A DNA stretch of 64,000 nucleotides from Candidatus Nanosynbacter sp. TM7-074 (GCF_041006295.1 NZ_CP158487.1:248001-312000), one strand, 5' to 3'; counted from the first letter of the stretch, positions 46,424 to 55,239 are shown. Notes: generated by a model from the letters alone, not told the origin. Program-made: numbers and translations.

Positions 46424-46561
46424 ATTATTCAATATAGCCTTTAGGGTTAAAGCTCTGACTGCCACTTCTCCTATTACCCCTGAAGCTATTTCTGGGGTGA
46501 GCGCGGTTTCTGTATCTGTATAGTCTATATATTCTCTTGCGGTTGGATCACTATAAAGCAT
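46373..46561 (-). CDS. Small hypothetical protein, 62 residues
   Basis: Acidic, starts MLYSDPTAREYIDYTDTET, middle helix GVIGEVAVRALTLKAIL, Ser/Asp-rich tail. Not recognised. It is probably real because a near-perfect promoter (TTGACA, 17 bp, TATATT) ends 6 bp from its ATG. Its last 51 bp overlap the end of the P-type ATPase gene on the other strand. Confidence 0.5.
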   Translation of the reverse strand: MLYSDPTAREYIDYTDTETALTPEIASGVIGEVAVRALTLKAILNNLPDRSGDSLSDTSSEE

Positions 46562-46567
46562 TCTATT

Positions 46568-46596
46568 AATATACCAAATATTTTACATTTTGTCAA
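46568..46596 (-). promoter_or_regulatory. Promoter of the 62-residue protein
   Basis: Minus-strand TTGACA (46591-46596), 17-bp spacer, TATATT (46568-46573), then 6 bp to the ATG at 46561: a clear leaderless promoter. Confidence 0.75.
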
Positions 46597-46608
46597 TGTT
46601 CTGTATTC

Positions 46609-47925
46609 TTAATTTACTTTTCTATCAAGTATCACCAAATGCTCAATGTGCGGCGTCCTCGGGAAGAAATTGTAGCCTTGATGATGCATGATTTCGTATT
46701 TTTCCTGAAGTAGACTGACGTCTCGTGCCTGAGTGGCTGGATTGCAGCTCAGGTAAGCAATTCGTGGCGGCGTAGTTTCCAATAGTCTCCGAACGACATC
46801 TGCGTGCAGCCCAGCGCGCGGCGGGTCAACAATTACGATCTGCTCGCCTGTTATATATTCCAGAGATTTTTCGCTTGGCGCTAAAATTGCTTTGGCGTTT
46901 ACTCGGTTTAATTTGGTGATATTTCTTTGCATTTCCGAAACGGCATGTTCGTTGATTTCGACCAGTGTAATATCATCGCCGCCAATTGTCAGCCCAATTG
47001 TACCAACTCCAGAATAAAGGTCGAGGGTTGGTAAATTATTCTCATGGTCTATCCAAGCACGCATATCGCTTAGGGCCTTCTCGTAAATCGGAATATTGAC
47101 TTGGAAAAATCCTTCACAGGTATAATTAAAGGTGACGCCCAAAATTGTGTCGGCTAGTGTTGTGTCGCCAAATTTATTCAGGCGCTCAGTGACTCGACTA
47201 TCTGGGCTTTTTGGGTCAGAATAGATTATCTCGCCGCCTTTGGCTGACAGTTGGGCTGCCTCTTCTTTGGAAATGAGGTCTGTAAGTCGGTCTTTTACGT
47301 ACAATTGCCAGACGGCGTTTCCTTGTTGGTCTGTGCGGATCAAGAGGGTTTTTAATTGGCGGGCGGTAACTGGTTTGGTTCGGAGGAGGTTGCGGATTTC
47401 AATTGCCAATTTGTTGATTTTTGGATGAGCCAGACTAGTCCCTTCGACAACGACTTTACCCTTGCTACCTCGCTTGAAAAATGCCAAATCTAAAGTTTCT
47501 CTCGTGCCGTCATCTGTCTTATCGCCAAACCAGCTAAACTCGACCTTATTACGATAGTTAAATTCTACGCCGTCAGTAAATACGTCAATTTTCTCTGGTA
47601 ATGTAACGCCATGAAGTCGGAAAGCTTCTTCGATTAAATTCGCTTTATATGTCTGTTCGCTGGAGAGCGGCATGATTTGCCAAGGGCTAGTACTGAGATA
47701 GCTATTCTCGTCTCGCGGCATAATTCGCTCTGGACTTTTTTCAAGAACTTCTGTCACCACGCCTTCGACGAAGTGCGATTTTTTCTTAGTTATACGAAGC
47801 TTCACCAATTCGCCAGGTAGCCCGCCCCAAACGAACGCCTTGCGTCCATCATTCAGAGCGCCAAGCGTCTGGCCGCCACCAACGATTTTCTCTAGTCTTA
47901 AAGTCTCAAAAATTTGTTTTCCCAT
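46609..47925 (-). CDS. TrmA/RumA-family (uracil-5-)-methyltransferase
   Basis: 438 residues. An N-terminal TRAM-like domain (about 1-60) precedes a SAM-binding methyltransferase domain with LDLYSGVGTIGL, VEINEHAV, IVDPPRAGLH and the catalytic Cys in YLSCNPATQARD. It makes 5-methyluridine in rRNA or tRNA; which one is uncertain. The four-Cys iron-sulfur cluster of RumA is not evident. TATAAT ends 8 bp before the ATG. Confidence 0.9.
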   Translation of the reverse strand: MGKQIFETLRLEKIVGGGQTLGALNDGRKAFVWGGLPGELVKLRITKKKSHFVEGVVTEVLEKSPERIMPRDENSYLSTSPWQIMPLSSEQTYKANLIEEAFRLHGVTLPEKIDVFTDGVEFNYRNKVEFSWFGDKTDDGTRETLDLAFFKRGSKGKVVVEGTSLAHPKINKLAIEIRNLLRTKPVTARQLKTLLIRTDQQGNAVWQLYVKDRLTDLISKEEAAQLSAKGGEIIYSDPKSPDSRVTERLNKFGDTTLADTILGVTFNYTCEGFFQVNIPIYEKALSDMRAWIDHENNLPTLDLYSGVGTIGLTIGGDDITLVEINEHAVSEMQRNITKLNRVNAKAILAPSEKSLEYITGEQIVIVDPPRAGLHADVVRRLLETTPPRIAYLSCNPATQARDVSLLQEKYEIMHHQGYNFFPRTPHIEHLVILDRKVN

Positions 47926-47998
47926 TAGAGTGTATTATACCAGGACTTGTGGATTTTTTCTGGCCAGCGTGTTATAATCATCATGGTCCTGGCTATAT

Positions 47999-48073
47999 TG
48001 GGACGTCGCCAAGTGGTAAGGCACTGGGTTTTGGTCCCAGCATTCGCAGGTTCGAATCCTGCCGTCCCAGCCA
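47999..48073 (+). tRNA. tRNA-Gln (anticodon TTG)
   Basis: Acceptor TGGGACG/CGTCCCA, anticodon stem CTGGG/CCCAG with loop TTTTGGT giving TTG, T-arm GCAGGTTCGAATCCTGC, G73 and encoded CCA. TATAAT at 47973-47978 lies 20 bp upstream. Confidence 0.95.
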
Positions 48074-48122
48074 AATTTGAACAGGTGTAAATTATCGCTC
48101 TTTTGGGCGATTTTTTGTTTTT
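48069..48122 (+). repeat. 54-bp inverted repeat, left copy (tRNA-Gln 3' end and terminator)
   Basis: 48 of 54 positions match the reverse complement of 49996-50048. It includes the last tRNA bases (AGCCA), AAATTTGAACA and the terminator. The six differences cluster in a 9-nt stretch. Confidence 0.8.
48094..48116 (+). terminator. Terminator of tRNA-Gln
   Basis: ATCGCTC pairs with GGGCGAT (7 bp), then T6. It ends 4 bp before the stop codon of the convergent DUF262 gene. Confidence 0.85.
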
Positions 48123-49869
48123 AAGCAATCAAGCCATTTTTATCTAGTAAATTCATAAAATCGTCAATAAACAAATTAGTTCTCTCGACAATTTCTTTTT
48201 CTCCGAATTTTTTATAAACGTTGCTTATATTCTTGAGCTCAAGATTTTCTGTTCCGCCTATGCGCTGTCCTCTACTGTTGTCAAAACCCTGGTAGTATTT
48301 AATTTTATCTTCGAATCTATAGTCGGATGCGCGAATATTAACTCGTTTTTCTAAAAGAGATTTATTGCCAAGGAGGTCAATTTGCCGATCGCTCACTAAT
48401 CCTTTTTCGTTCTCCTGTCGCTTTCGGGGATAGATATGCTCAATGTCAAACTGCTGAGAGAGTTTTGGTAATGGCTGTTTTTCATCGAGCATCATACGAA
48501 GCGCCAGCATGGACTTGGTGATTGGTCTGCCGTTCTTGAAATCATAAATAAGAATCGTACTGCGTGTCTGTTCTTTGTCAAATTTGAAGTCTGAGAATGT
48601 AACTTCATTTAGATTAACTATATTCAGCATCTCAGCAAAAATAGGCGTTCTTAATGCGTTTACGCCTGGGTGTATTATTGCGTATCCCAATATGAATGCA
48701 ATTGTGCGACCGAGAAACATCTTAAAATCTTTATCATCCAATTTTCCGTCTTCGGTGCGATTTGCTAAATAGTAAACAGATATGAAATAATTCCACATAC
48801 TATTTGGCGCGTAGTTTAATATGAACAGCTTCTTTAAAACATCCAAACTGAAACGTTCAGAATTTTGATCGGTAATATCTTCCCAGAATTGAGCAAGATC
48901 TTTAAGATTTTCAAAAGTGTCATCTTGTTTAAGTACGGAATATTTATCGCGCTCATAAAATTTTCTGAGCGATTCGGTCGTGGTGGACTTATTGTTGTCT
49001 CGCTTGGCGCGAATGAAATACATGTATCTCGTAAATAAATCGTCCATTGGCGTGCCAGTGATTGGGTGAAAGATTTTTTCACATGTTTCCTCGAGTTTTT
49101 TCCAATCTTTAATAAACTCATCTCTGTCGTCTTCACTTTTCTGTTTGTAATATTGATAGAATTGAGCTTTAAAAATATCGGAATCTGAAAGTGGGAGACC
49201 TCTATCGTTCAACGTTGAGAATATGCGAAGAGCGGTATCTTGAGATTCGGCTTCGATTGGCATAAGAATGCAGTTATTTAAGATGCGAGCAGGAAGTTTT
49301 TCGGCAAATTTCGGAAAATCATTGATGAAATCGTCAACTTTTTTAAGGAAGAACCGGAAGTTGTTGGCGTAGCGACTAGTCTGGCTGCTGGTTACATTGC
49401 CAGTTTTTAGAATTGATAAGAACTCGTCTTTGTCTTTGTCTGTGGCGACAACAGAGTCTATTTTTAGGTGCTCCTTATCTGGTTTTCCCATTTCGTTTGT
49501 TTTCCATATACAGCTGGCAATACGCTCGGAAAAGTCTTTTGAATCTTGATCTTGCATTTTCGTGAAGCGGTCATAAAAAGCTCGGAGAAGAAGCATAAAT
49601 GTGGTCAGACGTTGCTGGCCATCAATTACTTCTTGCTGCTTCTTGTCGTTTTCAAAAGTCACAATTGAACCAAGAAAATATTCATCGCTTGTGTCGAATT
49701 TTGTAGCATCATTATCTGGTATCGCGAAAGAAAATATATCATCCCAGAGAGTTTGGCAGCTATCCTCGCCCCATGCATATGGACGCTGGTAATCTGGTAT
49801 TATGTAGTCCGCTTTCCTATCCGATAAAAGCTCATAGATGCTTTTCTGGTCTACGTTTAATTTTGACAT
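48121..49869 (-). CDS. DUF262-DUF1524 (GmrSD-like) nuclease, candidate anti-phage gene
   Basis: 582 residues. The N-terminal DUF262 domain (ParB-like fold, possible NTPase) has IPDYQRPYAW (24-33) and DGQQRLTTF from residue 83. The C-terminal DUF1524 HNH-type nuclease has FDIEHIYPRKRQ near residue 475 and downstream NKSLLEKRVNIRASD. A single-chain fusion of this kind is the type IV restriction enzyme GmrSD, which cuts modified phage DNA. It stands alone, between 54-bp inverted repeats next to tRNA-Gln. A GGGGG ribosome binding site and a TATAAT about 50 bp upstream give it a normal leader. Defence role inferred from family. Confidence 0.85.
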   Translation of the reverse strand: MSKLNVDQKSIYELLSDRKADYIIPDYQRPYAWGEDSCQTLWDDIFSFAIPDNDATKFDTSDEYFLGSIVTFENDKKQQEVIDGQQRLTTFMLLLRAFYDRFTKMQDQDSKDFSERIASCIWKTNEMGKPDKEHLKIDSVVATDKDKDEFLSILKTGNVTSSQTSRYANNFRFFLKKVDDFINDFPKFAEKLPARILNNCILMPIEAESQDTALRIFSTLNDRGLPLSDSDIFKAQFYQYYKQKSEDDRDEFIKDWKKLEETCEKIFHPITGTPMDDLFTRYMYFIRAKRDNNKSTTTESLRKFYERDKYSVLKQDDTFENLKDLAQFWEDITDQNSERFSLDVLKKLFILNYAPNSMWNYFISVYYLANRTEDGKLDDKDFKMFLGRTIAFILGYAIIHPGVNALRTPIFAEMLNIVNLNEVTFSDFKFDKEQTRSTILIYDFKNGRPITKSMLALRMMLDEKQPLPKLSQQFDIEHIYPRKRQENEKGLVSDRQIDLLGNKSLLEKRVNIRASDYRFEDKIKYYQGFDNSRGQRIGGTENLELKNISNVYKKFGEKEIVERTNLFIDDFMNLLDKNGLIA

Positions 49870-50257
49870 AATATCCCCCGTTTATTTTTGTCGCTAAATT
49901 TGTGAATATTCTTAGTGTAATTATAGCATGCCGCAGCATCGGCTTATTGCTTTATATTTCTAATAGTATTTTATTCCGTTTCTGAAATTTAATATAAAAA
50001 CAAAAAATCGCCCAAAAGAGCGATATCCCATACATGTTCAAATTTGGCTCACTTTTACGAGTTTGCTCGAACCTATTTCCAGACTATGACACAGCATTGA
50101 AAGATAAATCAGGGCAAAGCCCTGCTCGGCTGGTTGCTTGCACCCCGACCCGCCGAAGGTCGCTGCTGAGATTTTAGTGATTTCCATTTAAATATTGCAC
50201 TTAATAAATAGCGTTGCCCCTATAGTAATACTTATGTTATTGCAGTATAGTAAAACC
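49870..50257. other. Intergenic region between the DUF262 and DUF2268 genes
   Basis: It contains the DUF262 promoter (minus-strand TATAAT near 49920), the right inverted repeat, a CGAG-TTTG-CTCG hairpin (about 50058-50069), a CAGGGC-AAA-GCCCTG hairpin (50110-50124), and the DUF2268 -10 box (TATAGT, 50246-50251). No ORF of note. Confidence 0.6.
49996..50048 (-). repeat. 54-bp inverted repeat, right copy (relic tRNA 3' flank and terminator)
   Basis: On the minus strand it reads AGCCAAATTTGAACA, then ATCGCTC-TTTT-GGGCGAT and a T6 tract, the same as the 3' end and terminator of tRNA-Gln, though no tRNA body precedes it. With 48069-48122 it brackets the DUF262 gene in inverted orientation. Confidence 0.75.
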
Positions 50258-50923
50258 ATGAGCAAACTCCACCTACACATCGCTAACGCCAACCAAACTT
50301 TCACCGATGCCGAAATTGCCATATTCAAAAATACAGCGCAACAAGCCGAGACTTTTGTTTCGAGCGAGTTCGCGCAGTTTGATTACGAAGTTGATGTAAT
50401 TATCACTACACCTTCGTTTATGCTGCCAACTATCGCCGAGGACGGAATCGCTGGTAAAACGCTTCATTCGCGCTTGATTATGATTTCTGTTGATAAAAGC
50501 CAGCACGGGGTTAGCGAGGATTTTATTTTTGAAACGATTTGCCACGAAATGTCGCATTCGCTGCGTTGGGAAAAACTGCCTGAATATGCCGAAACTATGT
50601 TTGATGGGATGATTTTGGAGGGCTTGGCGGTCGCGCTAGAAGAGGAAGTGATGATTAAACTCGGACGGCGAAACCAACAATTTTTCTTGAGAGAAATGCA
50701 GAAAACTTCTCAAGCTGAAATTGACAAGATAATTGCCGCACTACAAGGCAATTTTGAAGACAAGGTTTACGATTATACCAAAATATTTTTCACCGGCGAT
50801 GATATTTTGCCGCGCTGGGCGGGGTATAAACTTGGGTATTGCTTTGTGAAGCAATACCTACATCAAACTAGTCAGACTATCGCACAGGCGACTTTGGCAA
50901 GTTACAAGGATTTTATCCTATAA
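50258..50923 (+). CDS. DUF2268-like putative zinc metallopeptidase
   Basis: 221 residues with the zincin motif HEMSH (H96, E97, H100) and a downstream EGLAVALEEE that could supply the third ligand. The C-terminal YKLGYCFVKQYL resembles DUF2268 (COG5504) predicted Zn-dependent proteases. No signal peptide. TATAGT (50246-50251) ends 6 bp before ATG 50258, so the longer frame from 50195 is rejected. Substrate unknown. Confidence 0.75.
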   Translation: MSKLHLHIANANQTFTDAEIAIFKNTAQQAETFVSSEFAQFDYEVDVIITTPSFMLPTIAEDGIAGKTLHSRLIMISVDKSQHGVSEDFIFETICHEMSHSLRWEKLPEYAETMFDGMILEGLAVALEEEVMIKLGRRNQQFFLREMQKTSQAEIDKIIAALQGNFEDKVYDYTKIFFTGDDILPRWAGYKLGYCFVKQYLHQTSQTIAQATLASYKDFIL

Positions 50924-50965
50924 ATTTACAAACTCGTCAATAAATAGATCGGGTTCTTCTAAATT
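50918..50965 (-). pseudogene. Remnant of a DUF262-gene 3' end
   Basis: Minus strand: 15 codons and a stop reading NLEEPDLFIDEFVNL, against TNLFIDDFMNLL at the C-terminus of the intact DUF262 protein. The DNA matches too (CTATTTATTGACGA core). No further homology upstream was seen, so it is a small relic of a second, lost copy. A short match, so some doubt remains. Confidence 0.45.
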
Positions 50966-50981
50966 AGCCTATTACCTTATG

Positions 50982-51010
50982 TAAAAAGTCCCCACTCGTT
51001 AGTGAGGACT
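50982..51010 (-). terminator. Terminator of the Gre-factor gene
   Basis: Arms 50987-50995 and 51002-51010 pair over 9 bp on the minus strand (one G-U), followed by T5. Confidence 0.8.
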
Positions 51011-51035
51011 AAACTGTCGTGGTGGACAATTGAGA

Positions 51036-51494
51036 TTAACTAATTTTGACGACTTGTAGCTGCTTAGTCGTCAAGCCATTTTTCCAGGAAACAGTTTCGG
51101 ATTTCTTGTGATTTAGCAAGCTTTTTCCCAGCGGACTATCCACGGAAATTCGCCCGTCCAGAGGGTTGGCTTCTAGGCTGTGAACCAGTGTATAACGGAA
51201 GATTTTTCCCTGCTGATCCATCAAATCCACGACCGAGCCGATAGCAATTTTTAGGCGATCGCGCTTCCTTGGTAGTGGCTTGGCGTGACGCAAAATATCT
51301 TTTTTCGTAAAGATTTTTGATTGGATATTTTCTAGTTGCGTAATGACGTCGTTACGATGAAGCTTGTCGTCGCGTGACTTGGCGCGTCCGATTTCCTTTA
51401 GCTCTACCATAAGTGCCTTTTCTGAAATCTCTAGTCCAGAAATTTCTTTTTGTAATTCCTTAAAGCCTTTTTTACTTAAAAATGTTGTACTCAT
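51036..51494 (-). CDS. GreA/GreB-type transcription cleavage factor
   Basis: 152 residues. An N-terminal coiled coil (about 5-75) and the FKBP-like C-terminal domain (GSVVDLMDQQGKIFRYTLV, SVDSPLGKSLLNHKKSETVSW) match Gre factors, which rescue backtracked RNA polymerase. The coiled-coil tip acidic pair is not obvious. Start at 51494 chosen because of the AAAGGGG ribosome binding site; the frame is open to 51521. Confidence 0.82.
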   Translation of the reverse strand: MSTTFLSKKGFKELQKEISGLEISEKALMVELKEIGRAKSRDDKLHRNDVITQLENIQSKIFTKKDILRHAKPLPRKRDRLKIAIGSVVDLMDQQGKIFRYTLVHSLEANPLDGRISVDSPLGKSLLNHKKSETVSWKNGLTTKQLQVVKIS

Positions 51495-51571
51495 ACTTCC
51501 CCTTTCAGACCGGCAATCCAACCAATCAATAATCCCATTACAACATCCGATTCTGAAAATTAGCTGAAAAT

Positions 51572-52522
51572 CTAAACAATTGGCAAAGAAATGGTAAAAA
51601 CTGTTGAGCCTTTTATGGTGGTAACAGAGATTTGTCCGCCTAAAGCTCTGGTCAATTGTTCCGCCAGCGGCAGCCCCAACCCATAGCCTTTCGTCCGCTG
51701 GTTGCCGCGGAAAAATTGCTCAAACACGTGCGGCAGATTCTGCTGGGAAATCGCGCCATCATTACGGAAGCGAACGATGATATTCTGCCTTGAAGGTAAA
51801 ATGCTGATCTTTATTGGTGAATTTTTCGGACTGTGTTTTAGTGAATTATCGAGTAAAATTGCGAATAATTCTCGCGTTGCGGTGTGGTGCAAATAAATAT
51901 TAACGCGCTCTGGACAGTTTACTTCAACACGATCCGCTGCCCTTCTTTCACCAATCAGCTCTGATATTAATTCCGCCAAGTCGAAGCTTTTATCTTCCAG
52001 CGCCAGCCTGTTCTCTGTCCGCGACAGTTCCAAGAGCATGGCGGTCAACTCGGTCAATTTGTTAATTTCCTCCAAATTGCTTTCCAGCGTTTCTGTTAGT
52101 TCCGTTCGCGGCGTCTTCGGGTTTTTCAGCGCCAGTTCGGTCTCTGCTTTCATAATTGCCAGCGGCGTGCGCAGCTGATGGCTGGCGTTGGAGACGAACC
52201 GCGACTGGGCTTTATGCGTCGCCTCAATCGGCCGCAGCGTAATCCTCGCTAATAAATACGAGCAAGCGCCGCCCGCCAGCAGCACGATGAAATTGATATA
52301 GCCCAAGCTAATCAGCAGATTGCGCGTCGAAATATCCATTCGTTCCGACAAGTCAATGCTAGGAAAATCGTTGCCGCGCTGAATGATAATTTTATGGATT
52401 TGTGCGTCAACTTCCGAGCGCGCCACTTGAAAAATAATGCTGCTAAACAGCAGGCTGACGAGCATTAAAATCAGTAAATACCAGCCCGCCAATTTGATAG
52501 TTGCCGAGGTAAAAATTTTCAT
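51572..52522 (-). CDS. Sensor histidine kinase
   Basis: 316 residues: membrane helices at about 12-34 and 74-94 with a short outer loop, HisKA H115 (SNASHQLRTPLAIMKAE), HATPase NSLKHSPKN and GYGLGLPLAEQL. It overlaps the response regulator gene by 4 bp, as a cognate pair. Divergent from an ABC exporter, a common layout for envelope-stress or antibiotic-sensing modules. Confidence 0.92.
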   Translation of the reverse strand: MKIFTSATIKLAGWYLLILMLVSLLFSSIIFQVARSEVDAQIHKIIIQRGNDFPSIDLSERMDISTRNLLISLGYINFIVLLAGGACSYLLARITLRPIEATHKAQSRFVSNASHQLRTPLAIMKAETELALKNPKTPRTELTETLESNLEEINKLTELTAMLLELSRTENRLALEDKSFDLAELISELIGERRAADRVEVNCPERVNIYLHHTATRELFAILLDNSLKHSPKNSPIKISILPSRQNIIVRFRNDGAISQQNLPHVFEQFFRGNQRTKGYGLGLPLAEQLTRALGGQISVTTIKGSTVFTISLPIV

Positions 52523-53187
52523 GCTTCAATCCGGTAACCGAAGCCGCGGACGGTTTTTATCAATTGTTTTTTGAACGGCTTATCGATTTTTTGGCGCAAG
52601 TTTTTTATGTACGCTTCGACATTGTTCGGTAAAATATCGGCATCAAAATCCCAAACATGGTCGATTAGCGTTTCCTTGCTGAGAATCTGGTTCGGGTGCT
52701 GCATTAAATATTCCAGCAGCGCGTATTCTTTACTGGTCAAGTCGATAGTTTTTCCAGCGCGCATCACGGTTTGCTGCTGCTTATCAATCGTCAAATCGGC
52801 AATTTTTAGAACATCTGGCTGCTGAATTGGCGGCCGGCGCAGTAAGGCTCGGACTCGCGCCAGCAGCTCGTCGATAGCGAACGGCTTAACCAAGTAATCA
52901 TCCGCACCCGTGTCCAGCCCGAAGGTTTTATCCTCGGTAGTGCCCAGGGCTGTGAGGAATAAAATCGGCATGTTTTTACCGTTTTTACGCAAATTTTTAA
53001 CAATTTCCGCGCCCTCCATGCCCGGCAGCATTCGATCGACAATCAGTAAATCGTACGGCTGGCTGTCCGCCAAATTAAAGCCCTCTTCCCCGTCGTGCAC
53101 GGCGTCAACAGCGTACGTCTCGCGCTTGAGCGCCTTGGCGATGGCTCGGGTGATTTTTCGTTCGTCTTCGATAACTAGCAGCCGCAT
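52519..53187 (-). CDS. OmpR-family response regulator
   Basis: 222 residues: receiver with D51 (IVDRMLPGM) and a winged-helix DNA-binding domain (about 128-220: LTSKEYALLEYLMQHP, VEAYIKNLRQKID, TVRGFGYRIE). Likely regulates the divergent ABC genes starting at 53263. A minus-strand TATAAT ends about 9 bp before the ATG. Confidence 0.94.
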   Translation of the reverse strand: MRLLVIEDERKITRAIAKALKRETYAVDAVHDGEEGFNLADSQPYDLLIVDRMLPGMEGAEIVKNLRKNGKNMPILFLTALGTTEDKTFGLDTGADDYLVKPFAIDELLARVRALLRRPPIQQPDVLKIADLTIDKQQQTVMRAGKTIDLTSKEYALLEYLMQHPNQILSKETLIDHVWDFDADILPNNVEAYIKNLRQKIDKPFKKQLIKTVRGFGYRIEA

Positions 53188-53262
53188 ATATTAACTATTA
53201 TACGCCATTTGGCAGCTCGGGCGGGATGGTGCTATAATTTTCTTCAAAGAAAAGGAGAGTAC

Positions 53263-54012
53263 ATGCCGGATAGGAAAAAAATTGTTGAAATTCGTCATTT
53301 TAAGATGAAATTTGGCGATAAAACAGTTATTAAAGATTTGAGCTTTGACGTTTTCCAGGGCGAAGTGTTTGGCTTTCTCGGTAGCAATGGTTCGGGGAAA
53401 ACCACGACGCTCAGGGCGCTGCTGGGGCTATACGAGCCGACGGCGGGCGAGCTGCTGATTGACGGTAAGCCGTATGCGGTGGATAGTCAGATTAACCTTG
53501 GTTATTTGCCGGAAGAGCGCGGGCTGTATAAAAAGGAAAAAGTGCTGGATGTGATGATTTATTTCGGCCAGCTGAAAGGCCTAAGCCGCGACGAGGCGAA
53601 GGAGTTTTCTCTGAATTTTCTGAAGCGCGTTGATTTGACTGATAAAGCTGGTATGCGACTGGATAAGCTTTCCGGCGGGCAACAGCAAAAAATTCAGCTG
53701 GGTGTAACAATTATGGGCGACCCAGAATTGCTGATTATGGATGAGCCGACCAAGGGTTTTGATCCGGTGAATCGTCGGTTGTTGATGAATATTATTGAAG
53801 AGCAGCGAAAAGCTGGCACGACAATTATTTACGTCACGCATCAAATGGAAGAGGTCGAGCAATTGTGCGATCGACTGATTTTATTAAAGGACGGTCAAGC
53901 AGCGGCGTACGGCACGCTGGCAGAGGTGAAAAAGCAGTTCGGTGGTGCTTCAATGGACGATATTTTTGTCAAAGTGTATGGTGGCGAAGATAAGGAGTTA
54001 GGTGATGAGTAA
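53263..54012 (+). CDS. ABC exporter ATPase (NatA-like)
   Basis: 249 residues. Walker A GSNGSGKTT (40-48), signature LSGGQQQKIQLG, Walker B LLIMDEPTKGFDP, and the H-loop TH in IYVTHQMEEVEQL. An AAGGAG ribosome binding site fixes ATG 53263 (frame open to 53209). The stop overlaps the permease start by 8 bp. With the permease it forms an ABC-2 exporter, substrate unknown. Confidence 0.93.
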   Translation: MPDRKKIVEIRHFKMKFGDKTVIKDLSFDVFQGEVFGFLGSNGSGKTTTLRALLGLYEPTAGELLIDGKPYAVDSQINLGYLPEERGLYKKEKVLDVMIYFGQLKGLSRDEAKEFSLNFLKRVDLTDKAGMRLDKLSGGQQQKIQLGVTIMGDPELLIMDEPTKGFDPVNRRLLMNIIEEQRKAGTTIIYVTHQMEEVEQLCDRLILLKDGQAAAYGTLAEVKKQFGGASMDDIFVKVYGGEDKELGDE

Positions 54013-55237
54013 AATGCATAATTTAGGTACGGTCTTCAAATTTGAGACGATCCGAGCTTTGAAAAAGCCAACTTTTTGGCTGATGGCATTGGGGTTTCCT
54101 CTGATGATAGCGGTGCTTTACGGTATCATGTTCTGGTCGCAGAATACGACAATTCAGGCCTCAAAAGAATTGGATAAACAAGAATTTTCATTAGAAATTA
54201 CCGACGATTCAAAGTTAATATCTTCAGAGCTACTCGCAGCAGTTAAGGCTAAGCCAGCTCAATCAAAAGAATCTGGCATTAATGACGTAAAAAATAACAA
54301 AGTAGATGCTTATATCTATTTTCCAAAAGACATAAGCCAGCAAAAAGTTGAAGTTTACGGTAAAGATGTCGGTCTGTTCCAGAACGGTAAATATGGTGCA
54401 GTGGCGCAGAGCCTGCTGAGTAAATCGGTAACTAATAACATTAGTCCAGCAGAAGTCACTATTCTTCAAAACAAAGTCCAATTATCATCAACTACTTATC
54501 TTGATGGTAAGGAGCATGGCGGCATTAATGAAATGATAGCGCCAGGACTATTCCTAGTGATTTTGTTCATGCTGATTAGCTTCTTTGGCAATCAAATGCT
54601 AACCAGTACTACTGAAGAAAAAGAAAATCGCACAGTAGAGATGTTGCTGACGACGGTTAAAACCGACACGTTAATTACAGGAAAAATATTATCACTGATG
54701 GTGCTGGCTTTGATTCAGATATCGATAGTTGTTTTGCCTGTCGTGGCGGGATACCTGGCGTTTGGGTCAAAGCTACAATTGCCGAATATGGATTTGAGCG
54801 TACTTGTATTTGATCCTGTGAGGATTAGCTTGGCGATAGTAATTTTCTCAGCCAGCTTCATGCTGTTTACGGGTATGCTGGTTACTTTGGGTGCAATGAT
54901 GCCGACCGCTAAGGAGGCGAGCCAATGGTTTGGCTTGGTGATGATGCTATTTGTTGGACCACTTTATGGTATTACAGTTTTTGTATCGTTCCCTGACTCG
55001 TTCTTTGTTAAGTTCCTATCGCTATTTCCGTTTACTGCGCCAATTCCATTATTGTTAAGAAATGCAGTCGGCAATTTGCCAGTCTGGGAAGCATTGCTGG
55101 GCGCGACAATTTTGGTCGTTACGGCAGTGTTTGTCATGTGGCTATCGGTGCGTGTCTTCCGTTACGGTGCTATGTCGTATGATAATAAATTATCGCTATC
55201 AACATTGCGGATGAAAAGGAAAGCTGGTAAGGTTTAG
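54005..55237 (+). CDS. ABC-2 permease (NatB-like)
   Basis: 410 residues: a membrane helix near the N-terminus (about 24-45), a soluble extracytoplasmic domain (50-175), then five helices, with ENRTVEMLLTTVKTDTLITGKI as the ABC-2 coupling signature. An AAGGAG site lies 7 nt before ATG 54005. Confidence 0.9.
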   Translation: MSKMHNLGTVFKFETIRALKKPTFWLMALGFPLMIAVLYGIMFWSQNTTIQASKELDKQEFSLEITDDSKLISSELLAAVKAKPAQSKESGINDVKNNKVDAYIYFPKDISQQKVEVYGKDVGLFQNGKYGAVAQSLLSKSVTNNISPAEVTILQNKVQLSSTTYLDGKEHGGINEMIAPGLFLVILFMLISFFGNQMLTSTTEEKENRTVEMLLTTVKTDTLITGKILSLMVLALIQISIVVLPVVAGYLAFGSKLQLPNMDLSVLVFDPVRISLAIVIFSASFMLFTGMLVTLGAMMPTAKEASQWFGLVMMLFVGPLYGITVFVSFPDSFFVKFLSLFPFTAPIPLLLRNAVGNLPVWEALLGATILVVTAVFVMWLSVRVFRYGAMSYDNKLSLSTLRMKRKAGKV

Positions 55238-55239
55238 AT

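Noticed and set aside
47490-47540. Third copy of the palindromic element in the TrmA-family gene (CTCTCG..CCGTCA, also giving DGTRET)
   Set aside because: Only about 15 bp resemble the left end; no right arm and no palindrome, so probably chance.
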